Source: Coriobacteriaceae bacterium
Lineage (GTDB): Bacteria; Actinomycetota; Coriobacteriia; Coriobacteriales; Eggerthellaceae
Length of the DNA stretch: 33,952 nucleotides
Reading direction: 5' to 3'
Assembly: GCA_015062635.1 (NCBI GenBank)
Contig: SUUF01000004.1
Span: 1 to 33,952 of the forward strand
This document shows, in pieces, positions 17,116 to 24,895 of this stretch. Position 1 is the stretch's first letter, and the number at the start of each line of letters is the position of its first letter. A program made the position numbers and the translations under genes. Below the pieces are notes generated by a model. That model saw only the letters and a program-made list of their open reading frames with translations, had not been told where the DNA came from and searched no databases.

Positions 17116-17153
17116 CTTTGAATGTTCCGGATGCGGCATACGCCGCCCCAAAG
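17116..17153. terminator. Possible bidirectional terminator between convergent genes
   Basis: GCGGC (17133-17137) pairs with GCCGC (17142-17146), flanked further out by CTTTG (17116-17120) and CAAAG (17149-17153). It sits in the 46-bp gap between the small gene and the convergent MFS gene. The structure is imperfect, so the call is tentative. Confidence 0.3.
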
Positions 17154-17157
17154 TGTA

Positions 17158-18408
17158 TTACCCCAGCTTGTTGTAGAAATGCTTGCAGGCGAAGACGAGC
17201 GCGATGCCGACGAGCGATAGGGCGCCGGCGGTCGTGAATGCGGGCAGGTAGTTGCCGGCCGTCTCGATGGCGGTAGCTGCGGCGAGCGGGCCGATGAACG
17301 ACGCGGTGGTGTAGCCCGCATAGACGAACGAGTAGTTCTGGCCGAAATTCGCGGAACCGAACGCATCGCCCACAATGGCGGGTACGACGGTGAGGGTGCC
17401 GCCAAAGCAGGCGCCCACGACGCACACGCTCGCAAGGAAGGGAACGAATGACGTGGCCTGCGGCATGATCAGGAACATCACGATGGCGTTCAGGCCGAGC
17501 GCGATGAGCAGGGTGTTGAAACGTCCGATATGGTCGGATGCGGCGCCGAAGCCGAAGCGTCCCAGCGTGCTGCCGACGGCGAGCACGGCCACCATGATGG
17601 CGCCTTCACCCGCGGTGAGCCCGGCGAGCTCCTGGCCGATGTTCGAGGCATGGCCGGTGATCATGAGGCCGCTTGTCACGGCGGTCATGTACATCAGGAA
17701 CAGGCAGTAGAAGAGTGGCGTGCGCACCATCTGGCCTGCCGAATAGTTCACCTGGCGCGTGGGGGCGGGCGCGTTGCTTGCTGCGGCGTCCGGGGTGCCT
17801 GCGGCCTTGCCGCCCGGCGCCCAATCCGGGGGCGGCGTCTGCAGCAGGTTGGAGAACACGAGGTAGATGACGATCCAGATGACGCCCACGATATGGAAGG
17901 CCATCTGCACGTCGAACGCCTCGATGAGGAAGTTGCCCAGCGGCGCGAAGATGATGGAGCTCATACCGATGGCGCCGATGCAAATGCCGTTTGCAAAGCC
18001 GCGGCGGTCGGGGAACCACTTGATGACCACGGCCACGATGGTGTTATACAGGAACCCGTTGCCCAGGCCGGCCAGGCCGCTGAAGCACAGGTAGAGCATC
18101 GGCAGGTTGTCGGCGAAGCCCGTGAGGAACCATCCCAGGCCGAACAGCATGCCGCTGCCGAGCACGATGCGGCGCGATTCCATGCGGTTTTGCAGCCAGC
18201 CCGCGATGATGCTGCCCACCAGCGACATGAACATGAACAGCGAATACACGAGCGAAACCTCGGATGCGCTGTACCCGAACTGCGCCATGAGGGGCTTGTT
18301 GAAGATGCTCCACATGTAGATGGCGCCAGTTCCCATGGCGGTGAAGGCACCCGCTGCCAGGATGATGGTGCGGGAATGGGTGCGGGTCGAACGTTGCAGC
18401 GGTTCCAT
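17158..18408 (-). CDS. MFS transporter, oxalate/formate antiporter (OFA)-like family
   Basis: The 416-residue carrier has 12 predicted membrane segments in two halves, separated by a Pro/Ala-rich loop (about 200-235). Features recalling OxlT-type carriers are the N-terminal TGAIYMWSIFNKPLMAQFGYS, GLGNGFLYNT and VIKWFPDRRGFANGI in helices 4-5, and GRFGFGAASDHIGR in the second half. Substrates of this family are usually small mono- or dicarboxylates; the one here cannot be read. The start is the ATG at 18408, because GGAAGGA lies 6 nt upstream. In-frame starts at 18423 and 18429 have no ribosome binding site. It is divergent from the NSS symporter and shares a palindrome-rich control region with it. 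Confidence 0.88.
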   Translation of the reverse strand: MEPLQRSTRTHSRTIILAAGAFTAMGTGAIYMWSIFNKPLMAQFGYSASEVSLVYSLFMFMSLVGSIIAGWLQNRMESRRIVLGSGMLFGLGWFLTGFADNLPMLYLCFSGLAGLGNGFLYNTIVAVVIKWFPDRRGFANGICIGAIGMSSIIFAPLGNFLIEAFDVQMAFHIVGVIWIVIYLVFSNLLQTPPPDWAPGGKAAGTPDAAASNAPAPTRQVNYSAGQMVRTPLFYCLFLMYMTAVTSGLMITGHASNIGQELAGLTAGEGAIMVAVLAVGSTLGRFGFGAASDHIGRFNTLLIALGLNAIVMFLIMPQATSFVPFLASVCVVGACFGGTLTVVPAIVGDAFGSANFGQNYSFVYAGYTTASFIGPLAAATAIETAGNYLPAFTTAGALSLVGIALVFACKHFYNKLG

Positions 18409-18474
18409 CGGCAATCCTTCCATGCTCACTTGCAGTGGCTAAGACTGTACGATAATTCGAGGATGAATTTGAGT

Positions 18475-18484
18475 ATTAAACCAT
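18475..18484 (-). promoter_or_regulatory. Candidate extended -10 promoter of the OFA-like gene
   Basis: On the minus strand TG-G-TTTAAT runs from 18483 to 18475, about 65 nt before the start codon. The continuing sequence TTTAATACTC is identical to that in the his-operon promoter region at 27715-27724. No -35 is clear. Confidence 0.35.
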
Positions 18485-18529
18485 TGGCATCTCTATAGGT
18501 TAGTGGATATTCGATAAAGAGCCTGAATA

Positions 18530-18545
18530 ATATCGTGCACGATAT
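18530..18545. promoter_or_regulatory. Perfect 16-bp palindrome, candidate operator
   Basis: ATATCGTG followed by its exact reverse complement CACGATAT, with no spacer. It lies about 120 bp upstream of the OFA-like start and 234 bp upstream of the NSS start. It would suit a dimeric repressor of the divergent pair. Confidence 0.45.
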
Positions 18546-18611
18546 GCGGTCATAATCATCAAAGTGAGTATTTCTTCTGGTTTTCGTTTCCCATCTGTCG
18601 TGGTGGTTAAT

Positions 18612-18639
18612 TACTTTAGCGCTACATACCGCTAAAGTA
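18612..18639. promoter_or_regulatory. 28-bp operator-like palindrome upstream of the NSS symporter
   Basis: TACTTTAGCG (18612-18621) and CGCTAAAGTA (18630-18639) form perfect 10-bp arms around an 8-nt centre. A possible promoter is embedded in it: TTTAGC at 18615-18620, a 17-bp spacer, and TATAAG at 18638-18643. A related site with the same geometry (CTTTA-N14-TAAAG) lies upstream of the his operon at 27712-27739. Confidence 0.6.
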
Positions 18640-18778
18640 TAAGCGGCCTTTCATCAGGGATAATCACACAAAACGCGTTTTCTAAGAAGAAGAGCGTGAG
18701 AGTTTCGATATACTTGCGGTTCGTTTTGTAGGAAGGGGACTGGGCTTTTTCGCAGTCCATCGCCATGGGAGGATTTAA

Positions 18779-20158
18779 ATGGCGCAGAAACAAGGCGCCC
18801 GCGCTTCGTGGTCGGGCAAATGGATGTTCATCTTGGCAGCAGCCGCATCTGCCGTCGGACTGGGAAACATGTGGCGTTTCCCGTATCTCGATGCGAAGTA
18901 TGGTGGTGGCACGTTCATCTTCGTGTACCTCATCTTGGTGTTCACGTTCGGCGTTTCCATGCTGTTGCTCGAGACGTCGCTCGGCCGTAAGACCGGTCAA
19001 TCTGCCATCAGCGCATTCGCGAGTTTCGGCTCGAAATACAAGTTCATCGGCATCCTCGCGGCGGCGGTGCCGTTCATCATCACGCCGTATTACTGCATCA
19101 TCGGCGGTTGGGTGGCCAAGTACTGCTTCTCGTACATCACCACGTCAACCGCAGCGCTTGCCGATGGCGGCAATTATTTCGTGAACTTCATCACAAGCAA
19201 CGATGTGAGCTACTTGTGGATGCTCGTGTTCATGGCAATCGTCTTCCTTGTGGTATCGCTGGGCGTGAAGGGCGGCATCGAGAAGGCCAACCTCATCATG
19301 ATGCCGCTGTTGCTGATCTTCGCCATCGGCATCGCCATTTTCGTGGGCACTATGCCCGGTGCCGCCGAGGGCATCGCCTACTATCTGACCCCCGACTTCA
19401 GCAAGCTTTCGCCCGAGTTGCTCATCGCGGCTATGGGCCAGATGTTCTACAGCCTGTCGTTGGCCATGTGCATCATGATCACCTACGGTTCCTACCTCGA
19501 TAAGAAAGAGAACCTGCCCCAGTCCGTCGTATGGATTGGCGGTGCCGACCTCGTGGTCTCGATGCTCGCCGGCCTCATGATCGTCCCGGCTGCCTTCATG
19601 GCCCTGGGTTCCGCGGAAGCGGTTGCCGAGAACTCCGGACCCTCGCTGATGTTCATCATCCTGCCCGGCGTGTTCGACCAGATGGGCGGTGCGGCGAGCG
19701 TCATCGGCTTCGTCTTCTTCCTGCTCGTGTTGTTCGCAGCCCTTACGAGCGCCATCTCGCTCACCGAGGCGCTTGTCTCCCTCGTTTCCGACAGTCTGAG
19801 CTGGTCGCGCCGTAAGTCGCTCATCGCGGTGATGGCTTGGGTCGTCCTCGCAGGCATCTTCATCAACGCCGGCTACAACGGCCTGTCGTTCCTCGAACCC
19901 CTCGGTCCTGGCAGTTCGCTGCTCGACCTGGCCGACTTCGTGTCGAATTCAGTGCTCATGCCCATCGTTGCATTCCTAACCTTGGTATTCGTGGGCTGGA
20001 TCATCAAGCCCGATGTGCTCATCGAGGAAATCAAGCAGTCGAGCCCCTTCAAGGCCGAGAAGCTGTGGGTCTTCATGATCAAGTATGTGTGCCCGGTGCT
20101 CGTTGCCATCATCTTCGTCGCATACGTCGGCGCGCAGTTCGGTTTCTTCAAGTTCTAA
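18779..20158 (+). CDS. Sodium-dependent amino-acid symporter, NSS (SNF) family
   Basis: The 459-residue LeuT-fold carrier imports an amino acid with Na+. The first helix has the diagnostic SAVGLGNMWRFPYLDAKYGGGTF, whose unwound part binds Na+ and substrate. About 11-12 membrane segments follow, including SLAMCIMITYGSYL (helix 6) and FFLLVLFAALTSAISLTEAL (helix 8). Length is close to the bacterial 11-helix members (Tyt1/MhsT type). The start has GGGAGGA 5 nt upstream. The shared operator with the his operon hints at histidine or a related amino acid as substrate (inference). A strong terminator follows, so it is monocistronic. Confidence 0.93.
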   Translation: MAQKQGARASWSGKWMFILAAAASAVGLGNMWRFPYLDAKYGGGTFIFVYLILVFTFGVSMLLLETSLGRKTGQSAISAFASFGSKYKFIGILAAAVPFIITPYYCIIGGWVAKYCFSYITTSTAALADGGNYFVNFITSNDVSYLWMLVFMAIVFLVVSLGVKGGIEKANLIMMPLLLIFAIGIAIFVGTMPGAAEGIAYYLTPDFSKLSPELLIAAMGQMFYSLSLAMCIMITYGSYLDKKENLPQSVVWIGGADLVVSMLAGLMIVPAAFMALGSAEAVAENSGPSLMFIILPGVFDQMGGAASVIGFVFFLLVLFAALTSAISLTEALVSLVSDSLSWSRRKSLIAVMAWVVLAGIFINAGYNGLSFLEPLGPGSSLLDLADFVSNSVLMPIVAFLTLVFVGWIIKPDVLIEEIKQSSPFKAEKLWVFMIKYVCPVLVAIIFVAYVGAQFGFFKF

Positions 20159-20181
20159 TATCGCGCAGCGGCGCTTGCGTG

Positions 20182-20218
20182 GGGGATGGGGCCTCGCCGG
20201 CCCCATCCCCTTTCTGTT
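20182..20218 (+). terminator. Strong intrinsic terminator of the NSS gene
   Basis: A perfect 12-bp stem, GGGGATGGGGCC (20182-20193) with its complement (20199-20210), closes a 5-nt loop and is followed by TTTCTGTT. This is the clearest terminator in the window. Confidence 0.92.
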
Positions 20219-20283
20219 GCGGGCGTTTCCCTCGGCCCGGAGCCCTCATGGTCGATGGGCTGTTCGTGAAACGCATGGCGCGG

Positions 20284-20292
20284 TGCTAGAAT
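20284..20292 (+). promoter_or_regulatory. Candidate extended -10 promoter of ychF-gatCAB
   Basis: TG-C-TAGAAT (20284-20292) lies 34 nt before the ychF start. A poor -35 (TTCGTG at 20263-20268, 18-bp spacer) is possible. A start near 20299 gives a short leader containing the ribosome binding site GTGAGGAG. Confidence 0.5.
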
Positions 20293-20325
20293 GACACGGT
20301 TACGTCAACAAGTGAGGAGCCATCC

Positions 20326-21390
20326 ATGTCGCTTTCCATCGGTATCGTCGGTTTGCCCAACGTCGGCAAGTCAACTCTGTTCACCGCGCTTACCAACAAG
20401 GGCGGGCTTGCGGCCAATTACCCGTTTGCCACCATCGAGCCCAATGTGGGCATCGTGCCGGTGCCCGATGCGCGTCTGAATCGCCTGGCGGAAATCGATA
20501 ACCCGGCGAAGATCGTGCCGGCGACCGTGGAGTTCGTGGACATTGCCGGTTTGGTGGCGGGCGCGAGCCAGGGCGAGGGCCTGGGCAACCAATTCCTCGC
20601 GCATATCCGCGAGACCGATGCCATCTGCGAGGTGGTGCGCTATTTCAGCGATCCCGATGTCGTGCACGTCGATGGTCGCGTGAACCCGGAAAGCGATGTC
20701 GAGACCATCAAGACCGAGCTTATCTTGGCCGACCTCGGCACGCTCGAGAAGGCGATGGGGCGTTTGGAAAAGGATGCGCGCCGCGATAAGAGCCTGATGA
20801 AGAAGTGGGAGACCGCCAAGAAAGTCGAGGCAGGGCTGAACGAGGGGCATCGTGCCGCGCGCCTGGGTCTTACCGACGAGGAAGTCGAGCTCATCCGCGA
20901 TTTGCACCTGCTGACGATGAAGCCGATGCTCTATATCGCGAATGTCGACGAGGACCAGCTGAATGCCGATTTCGCCGACATCGACGGAACCCAGCCGGTG
21001 CCCATCTGCGCGAAGACCGAAGCCGAGCTCGCCGAGCTCGACCCCGAGGACGCGGCGATGTTCCTCGAGGAGCTTGGCCTCGAGGAGAGCGGCCTGGCCC
21101 GTTTGGTGCGCGAAGCGTACCACCTGTTGGGACTGCAGAGCTTCTTCACGAGCGGCGAGACCGAGAGCCGTGCGTGGACGGTGCCCATCGGCGCCAAGGC
21201 CCCGCAGGCGGCGGGCGTGATCCACTCCGATTTCGAGCGAGGGTTCATCAAGGCCATTACGGCGAGCTTCGAGGATTACAGCGAGCTCGGCGGCGAGGCT
21301 GGCTGCCGTGCAGCGGGAAAGCTGCGCCAGGAAGGCAAGGAATACATCGTCCAAGACGGCGACGTCATGCATTTCATGTTCAACGTGTAA
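20326..21390 (+). CDS. ychF: Redox-regulated ATPase/GTPase YchF
   Basis: The 354-residue Obg-family P-loop protein binds ribosomes and 70S/50S particles and prefers ATP in studied cases (OLA1/YchF). The P-loop is GLPNVGKST at 9-17, with VDIAGLV as G3. The G4 position reads YIANVDED instead of NKxD, which is typical of this subfamily. A coiled-coil insertion (about 125-175) and the C-terminal TGS-like domain, with DFERGFIKA and EYIVQDGDVMHFMFNV, are both present. It precedes gatCAB with a 48-bp gap, so it is likely co-transcribed with it. Confidence 0.96.
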   Translation: MSLSIGIVGLPNVGKSTLFTALTNKGGLAANYPFATIEPNVGIVPVPDARLNRLAEIDNPAKIVPATVEFVDIAGLVAGASQGEGLGNQFLAHIRETDAICEVVRYFSDPDVVHVDGRVNPESDVETIKTELILADLGTLEKAMGRLEKDARRDKSLMKKWETAKKVEAGLNEGHRAARLGLTDEEVELIRDLHLLTMKPMLYIANVDEDQLNADFADIDGTQPVPICAKTEAELAELDPEDAAMFLEELGLEESGLARLVREAYHLLGLQSFFTSGETESRAWTVPIGAKAPQAAGVIHSDFERGFIKAITASFEDYSELGGEAGCRAAGKLRQEGKEYIVQDGDVMHFMFNV

Positions 21391-21398
21391 TGGCGGCG

Positions 21399-21412
21399 CA
21401 TCGCGCGCGATG
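21399..21412. promoter_or_regulatory. 14-bp palindrome between ychF and gatC
   Basis: CATCGCG followed by CGCGATG, self-complementary without a spacer, in the 48-bp gap. It could form a small hairpin before the gatC ribosome binding site. Its function is unknown and chance is a fair explanation in GC-rich DNA. Confidence 0.3.
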
Positions 21413-21438
21413 TATCGATGGCTCCGAGGTATCGTTGC

Positions 21439-21747
21439 ATGGCTCAGCATCTTACGGAACAAGATGTGCGGCGCATGGCCGCATACACGCGCATCGGGCT
21501 TGCCGATGACGAAGTGCCGCAGATGACGGTCGAGCTGAACGCCATCATCGACGGCCTGGAACCCATTACCGAGTACGATTTGGAAGGTGTCGAGCCCACT
21601 TTTCACCCCATTGGCGATTTGTCAAACGTGATGCGCACCGATGCCGAGGTTCCGGGCTTTTCCCAGGACGAGGCCCTCATGAATGCCGCCGTGCGGGAAG
21701 GCGGCAGTTTTCGCATTCCGCGCATCTTGGGCGGCGGGGACGCCTGA
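21439..21747 (+). CDS. gatC: Asp-tRNA(Asn)/Glu-tRNA(Gln) amidotransferase subunit C
   Basis: This 102-residue stabilising subunit wraps around GatA and the GatB cradle. LTEQDVRRMAAYTRIGLADDE near the start and the conserved LEGVEPTFHP with LSNVMRTD are visible. The start chosen is the ATG at 21439, with GAGGT 8 nt upstream. An in-frame ATG at 21418 has no ribosome binding site. The stop overlaps the gatA start by one base (TGATG). Confidence 0.93.
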   Translation: MAQHLTEQDVRRMAAYTRIGLADDEVPQMTVELNAIIDGLEPITEYDLEGVEPTFHPIGDLSNVMRTDAEVPGFSQDEALMNAAVREGGSFRIPRILGGGDA

Positions 21748-23234
21748 TGGAATTCGGCTGCCGGGATATCGCCTCCATCCAAGCGGGCCTTCGCGCGCGT
21801 CGCTTCAGCGCGGTCGAGCTGGCCGAATCGGTGCTCGCCCGCGTTCATGCCCAAGATGTGCGCCTGCATGCCTTTCTCGAGGTGACCGACGAGTTGGCGC
21901 TGCGTGCGGCGGGCCGGGTCGATTCGGCCATCGTGGCCGGGGCTTTCGACGAGCTCGGGCCGCTTGCCGGGGTTCCCATCGCGTATAAAGACAACATGAA
22001 CCTGGCGGGCACGCATACGACCTGCGCAAGCCGCATGCTCGAAAACTACGTGTCGCCGTATACCGCCACCTGCGTAAAGCGGACGCTGGATGTCGGGGCC
22101 ATTCCGATCGGCAAGCTGAACATGGATGAGTTCGCCTTCGGGAGCTCGACCGAGACGAGTGCGTTCGGGGTCACGAGGAACCCCTGGGAGCTCGATCGCG
22201 TGCCCGGCGGCAGTTCAGGCGGCTCGGCGGCGGCGGTGGCTGCGGGCATGGTGCCGGTGGCGCTTGGGTCGGATACCGGCGGGTCCGTCAGGCAGCCGGC
22301 GTGTTTCTGCGGGGTCGTGGGCGTGAAGCCCACCTATGGCGTGGTGAGCCGGTATGGCGTGGTGGCGTTCGGCAGTTCGCTCGACCAGGTCGGCCCGTTT
22401 GCGCGGACGGTGCGCGACGCCGCATTGGCGCTGAATGCGCTTTCGGGGCGTGATCCGCTCGATTGCACGAGCCAGGAATGCACGCTCGATTTCACGGCGA
22501 ACCTGGCGCAGGGCGTGGCCGGCATGCGGGTGGGCGTCGTGCCCGCGTTTCTCGAGGCGGAAGGCCTTTCTGCCGAGGTCAAGGCGAAGGTCGAGGAGGC
22601 GGCGGAACAACTGAGCCGGTTGGGCGCGACCATTGTGGAGGTCGAGCTTCCGAACGCGAAAGCGGCGATGAGCGCCTATTACGTGCTGGGCCCATGCGAA
22701 GCGTTCAGCAACCTGAGCCGATTCGATGGGTTGCGTTATGGATACCAAGATGCGGGTCACGACGATTTGGGCGGGCAATACGAAGCGTCCCGCGCCGTCG
22801 GCTTCGGGCCCGAGACGCGTCGGCGCATCATGCTGGGCAGCTACCTGCTTTCGAGCGGCGTATACGAGACCTACTATTATCCGGCGCAACAGGTGCGCAC
22901 GCTCATCACGCAAGACTACGTTACGGCTTTCGAGGCGTGCGATTGCATCCTCGGGCCGGTATCGCCTACTGCTGCCTGGCGGTTCGGGGAAAGGTCAGAC
23001 CCGCGGAGCATGTATCTATCCGACATGTTCACGGTGTCCATAAACATCGCCGGCAATGGCGGCATGAGCGTGCCGGTTGGCGTGGGTGCTCATACGGGCT
23101 TGCCGGTAGGCGTCCAGCTCGTGGCTCCCGCATTTCGTGATGCGAACATGTTGCGCGTGGCTGCTGCGCTCGAGACGGTATATGGGCCGGCGCCCACCGC
23201 CCCGGGCTTTGCATCGGAACGGGCCGGTGACTAG
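21747..23234 (+). CDS. gatA: Asp-tRNA(Asn)/Glu-tRNA(Gln) amidotransferase subunit A
   Basis: The 495-residue amidase releases ammonia from glutamine (or asparagine) and channels it to GatB. The Ser-cisSer-Lys triad is complete: K81 in IAYKDN, S156 in VPGGSSGGS, and nucleophile S180 in GSDTGGSVRQPA. The spacing of these residues equals that of the well-studied S. aureus enzyme. Its presence means the cell makes Gln-tRNA and/or Asn-tRNA by the indirect route. It overlaps gatC by one base, and gatB follows after 2 nt. Confidence 0.97.
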   Translation: MEFGCRDIASIQAGLRARRFSAVELAESVLARVHAQDVRLHAFLEVTDELALRAAGRVDSAIVAGAFDELGPLAGVPIAYKDNMNLAGTHTTCASRMLENYVSPYTATCVKRTLDVGAIPIGKLNMDEFAFGSSTETSAFGVTRNPWELDRVPGGSSGGSAAAVAAGMVPVALGSDTGGSVRQPACFCGVVGVKPTYGVVSRYGVVAFGSSLDQVGPFARTVRDAALALNALSGRDPLDCTSQECTLDFTANLAQGVAGMRVGVVPAFLEAEGLSAEVKAKVEEAAEQLSRLGATIVEVELPNAKAAMSAYYVLGPCEAFSNLSRFDGLRYGYQDAGHDDLGGQYEASRAVGFGPETRRRIMLGSYLLSSGVYETYYYPAQQVRTLITQDYVTAFEACDCILGPVSPTAAWRFGERSDPRSMYLSDMFTVSINIAGNGGMSVPVGVGAHTGLPVGVQLVAPAFRDANMLRVAAALETVYGPAPTAPGFASERAGD

Positions 23235-23236
23235 CC

Positions 23237-24811
23237 ATGCGTGCCGTGTCGGAGGTCCTTTGCGATTGGGAGGCGGTCATCGGCCTCGAGGTGCATTGCG
23301 CGCTCACCACGCTGCAGACGAAGATGTTCTGCGGGTGCAAGCTCGAATTCGGCGCGCCGCCCAACACTCACACATGCCCGGTGTGCCTGGGGCTGCCGGG
23401 AGCGCTGCCGGTGCCCAACAAGGCCGCCATCGAGAGCATCGTGCTGGCAGGCCTGGCCACGAACTGCGACATCATGAGGCGATCGCTGTTCTACCGCAAG
23501 GGGTACCTGTATCCCGACATGCCGAAGGGCTTCCAGATAACGCAGGGCCCGGTGGCGTTTTGCATGAACGGCTTTCTCGACTTGCACGTGGATGGCCCGG
23601 GTGCCGAAGAGCGTCCCGACCCGCCCGATGCCCCTCAAGCGGACGGCGGGTATGTGGCGCGCATCGGCATCGAGCGCATCCATTTGGAAGAAGACGCCGG
23701 CAAGATGATCCATGTCGGCGGCGACGGCGGGCGCATCGCCGGGGCGACGCATTCGCTGGTGGATTACAACCGCGCGGGCACGCCGCTCATCGAGCTGGTC
23801 ACGCGTCCCGATTTGCGCACGCCAGAAGAGGCGCGCCTGTTCCTGCAGAAACTCCGCCGGGTATTCGTTGCGCTGGGCATCTCTGATTGCTCGATGGAGA
23901 AGGGCAGTTTGCGTGCCGATGGCAACATCAGCTTGCGTCGCCGCGGCAGCGACGGGCTGGGCGTGAAGACCGAGCTCAAGAACATCAACAGCTTCAAGCA
24001 TTTGCACGATGGGCTGGCGTACGAGATATGCCGTCAGGCCGCGGTGCTTGAATCGGGCGGGACCATCCGTCAGGAGACGCGGCATTGGGACCCGGTGTCC
24101 AAGCACACCATCGTGATGCGCGTGAAAGAAACGGCGGACGACTACCGCATGTTCCCCGACCCCGATTTGGCGCCGTACGACCTTTCCGATGAATTCGTCG
24201 CACGCGTACGCGCGAAATTGCCCGAGCTGCCCGACCAGAAGGCGAAACGCTTCATGGCCGATTACGGGCTGCCCGACGCCGATGCGCGCATCTTGGCAAC
24301 GCGTGTCGGTTTAACCGGATTCTTCGAAGCCGGGATGGCGATTGCTGGCGATTCGGTGCGGATGTTTGCCAAGCCGCTTGCTAACCTGCTCGTCAACGAC
24401 GTGCCGGCAGCGGTTGGCACCGATGAGTCGTTCGACCTCGCGGCAAGCCCGCTCACGCCGGCGCGGGCAATCGAGCTCGTGCGGCTGCTCGTCGATGGCT
24501 CCATTTCCTCGAGGCAAGGCAAGGAGGTTCTCGCGGCGGTCCTGCGCGATGACGAGGATCCGGCCGTCATCGTTGCCGCGCGGGGCATGGCGCAGGTCTC
24601 GGATATCGCGGTCATCGAGTCGGTCGTCGATGCCGTGCTCGCGGCGAACGCCGGTCAGGTGGCGCGATACCGCGATGGGAAACGGGGGCTCATCGGATAC
24701 TTCGTGGGTCAGTGCATGAAAGCGACGGACGGCCGCGGCAATCCGCGGCTCATCAACGAGGTGCTCGCGCGCAAATTGGATGAGCAGCCGCCTGCCCATC
24801 CTGCGTCGTGA
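23237..24811 (+). CDS. gatB: Asp-tRNA(Asn)/Glu-tRNA(Gln) amidotransferase subunit B
   Basis: The 524-residue kinase/transamidase activates the tRNA-bound Glu or Asp with ATP and adds ammonia from GatA. VIGLEVHCAL opens the cradle domain. A zinc knuckle is formed by C32, C34, C47 and C50. DYNRAGTPLIELVTRPD and GVKTELKNINSFKHL are signature segments, and the C-terminal 150 residues form the YqeY-like tRNA-binding domain. A Pro/Asp/Glu-rich stretch at about 120-135 seems to be a surface insertion. No clear ribosome binding site precedes it, so coupling to gatA is likely. Confidence 0.97.
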   Translation: MRAVSEVLCDWEAVIGLEVHCALTTLQTKMFCGCKLEFGAPPNTHTCPVCLGLPGALPVPNKAAIESIVLAGLATNCDIMRRSLFYRKGYLYPDMPKGFQITQGPVAFCMNGFLDLHVDGPGAEERPDPPDAPQADGGYVARIGIERIHLEEDAGKMIHVGGDGGRIAGATHSLVDYNRAGTPLIELVTRPDLRTPEEARLFLQKLRRVFVALGISDCSMEKGSLRADGNISLRRRGSDGLGVKTELKNINSFKHLHDGLAYEICRQAAVLESGGTIRQETRHWDPVSKHTIVMRVKETADDYRMFPDPDLAPYDLSDEFVARVRAKLPELPDQKAKRFMADYGLPDADARILATRVGLTGFFEAGMAIAGDSVRMFAKPLANLLVNDVPAAVGTDESFDLAASPLTPARAIELVRLLVDGSISSRQGKEVLAAVLRDDEDPAVIVAARGMAQVSDIAVIESVVDAVLAANAGQVARYRDGKRGLIGYFVGQCMKATDGRGNPRLINEVLARKLDEQPPAHPAS

Positions 24812-24861
24812 CCGCGTCGCCGTCAAGCGGGTTAATTCTGGTGAAGTGGCGAAAATCCCGT

Positions 24862-24888
24862 TTGTGATGCCGTTTTCTCGTTCATAAT
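24862..24888 (+). promoter_or_regulatory. Candidate promoter giving a leaderless MFS mRNA
   Basis: CATAAT (24883-24888) is a good -10, with TTGTGA (24862-24867) 15 bp upstream as a poor -35. The expected start site is at about 24895-24896, which coincides with the ATG at 24896. Confidence 0.4.
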
Positions 24889-24895
24889 GGGCGGC

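Larger units (their letters stand above)
18409..18778. other. Divergent control region between the OFA-like and NSS genes
   Basis: This 370-bp AT-rich spacer holds no gene. It contains three palindromes: 18530-18545, 18612-18639 and AAAACGCGTTTT at 18670-18681. It also has possible -10 boxes on the plus strand (TATAAG 18638-18643, GATAAT 18659-18664, TATACT 18709-18714). A leader hairpin, GGACTG (18737-18742) with CAGTCC (18753-18758), lies just before the NSS ribosome binding site GGGAGGA (18767-18773). Confidence 0.7.

Noticed and set aside
17530..18498. Plus-strand frame opposite the OFA-like carrier
   Set aside because: It is antisense to a clear 12-helix MFS protein, and its His/Glu/Asp-rich content is a shadow artefact.
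24812..24861. Terminator after gatB
   Set aside because: Only a 4-bp GC pairing is visible, too weak to call.
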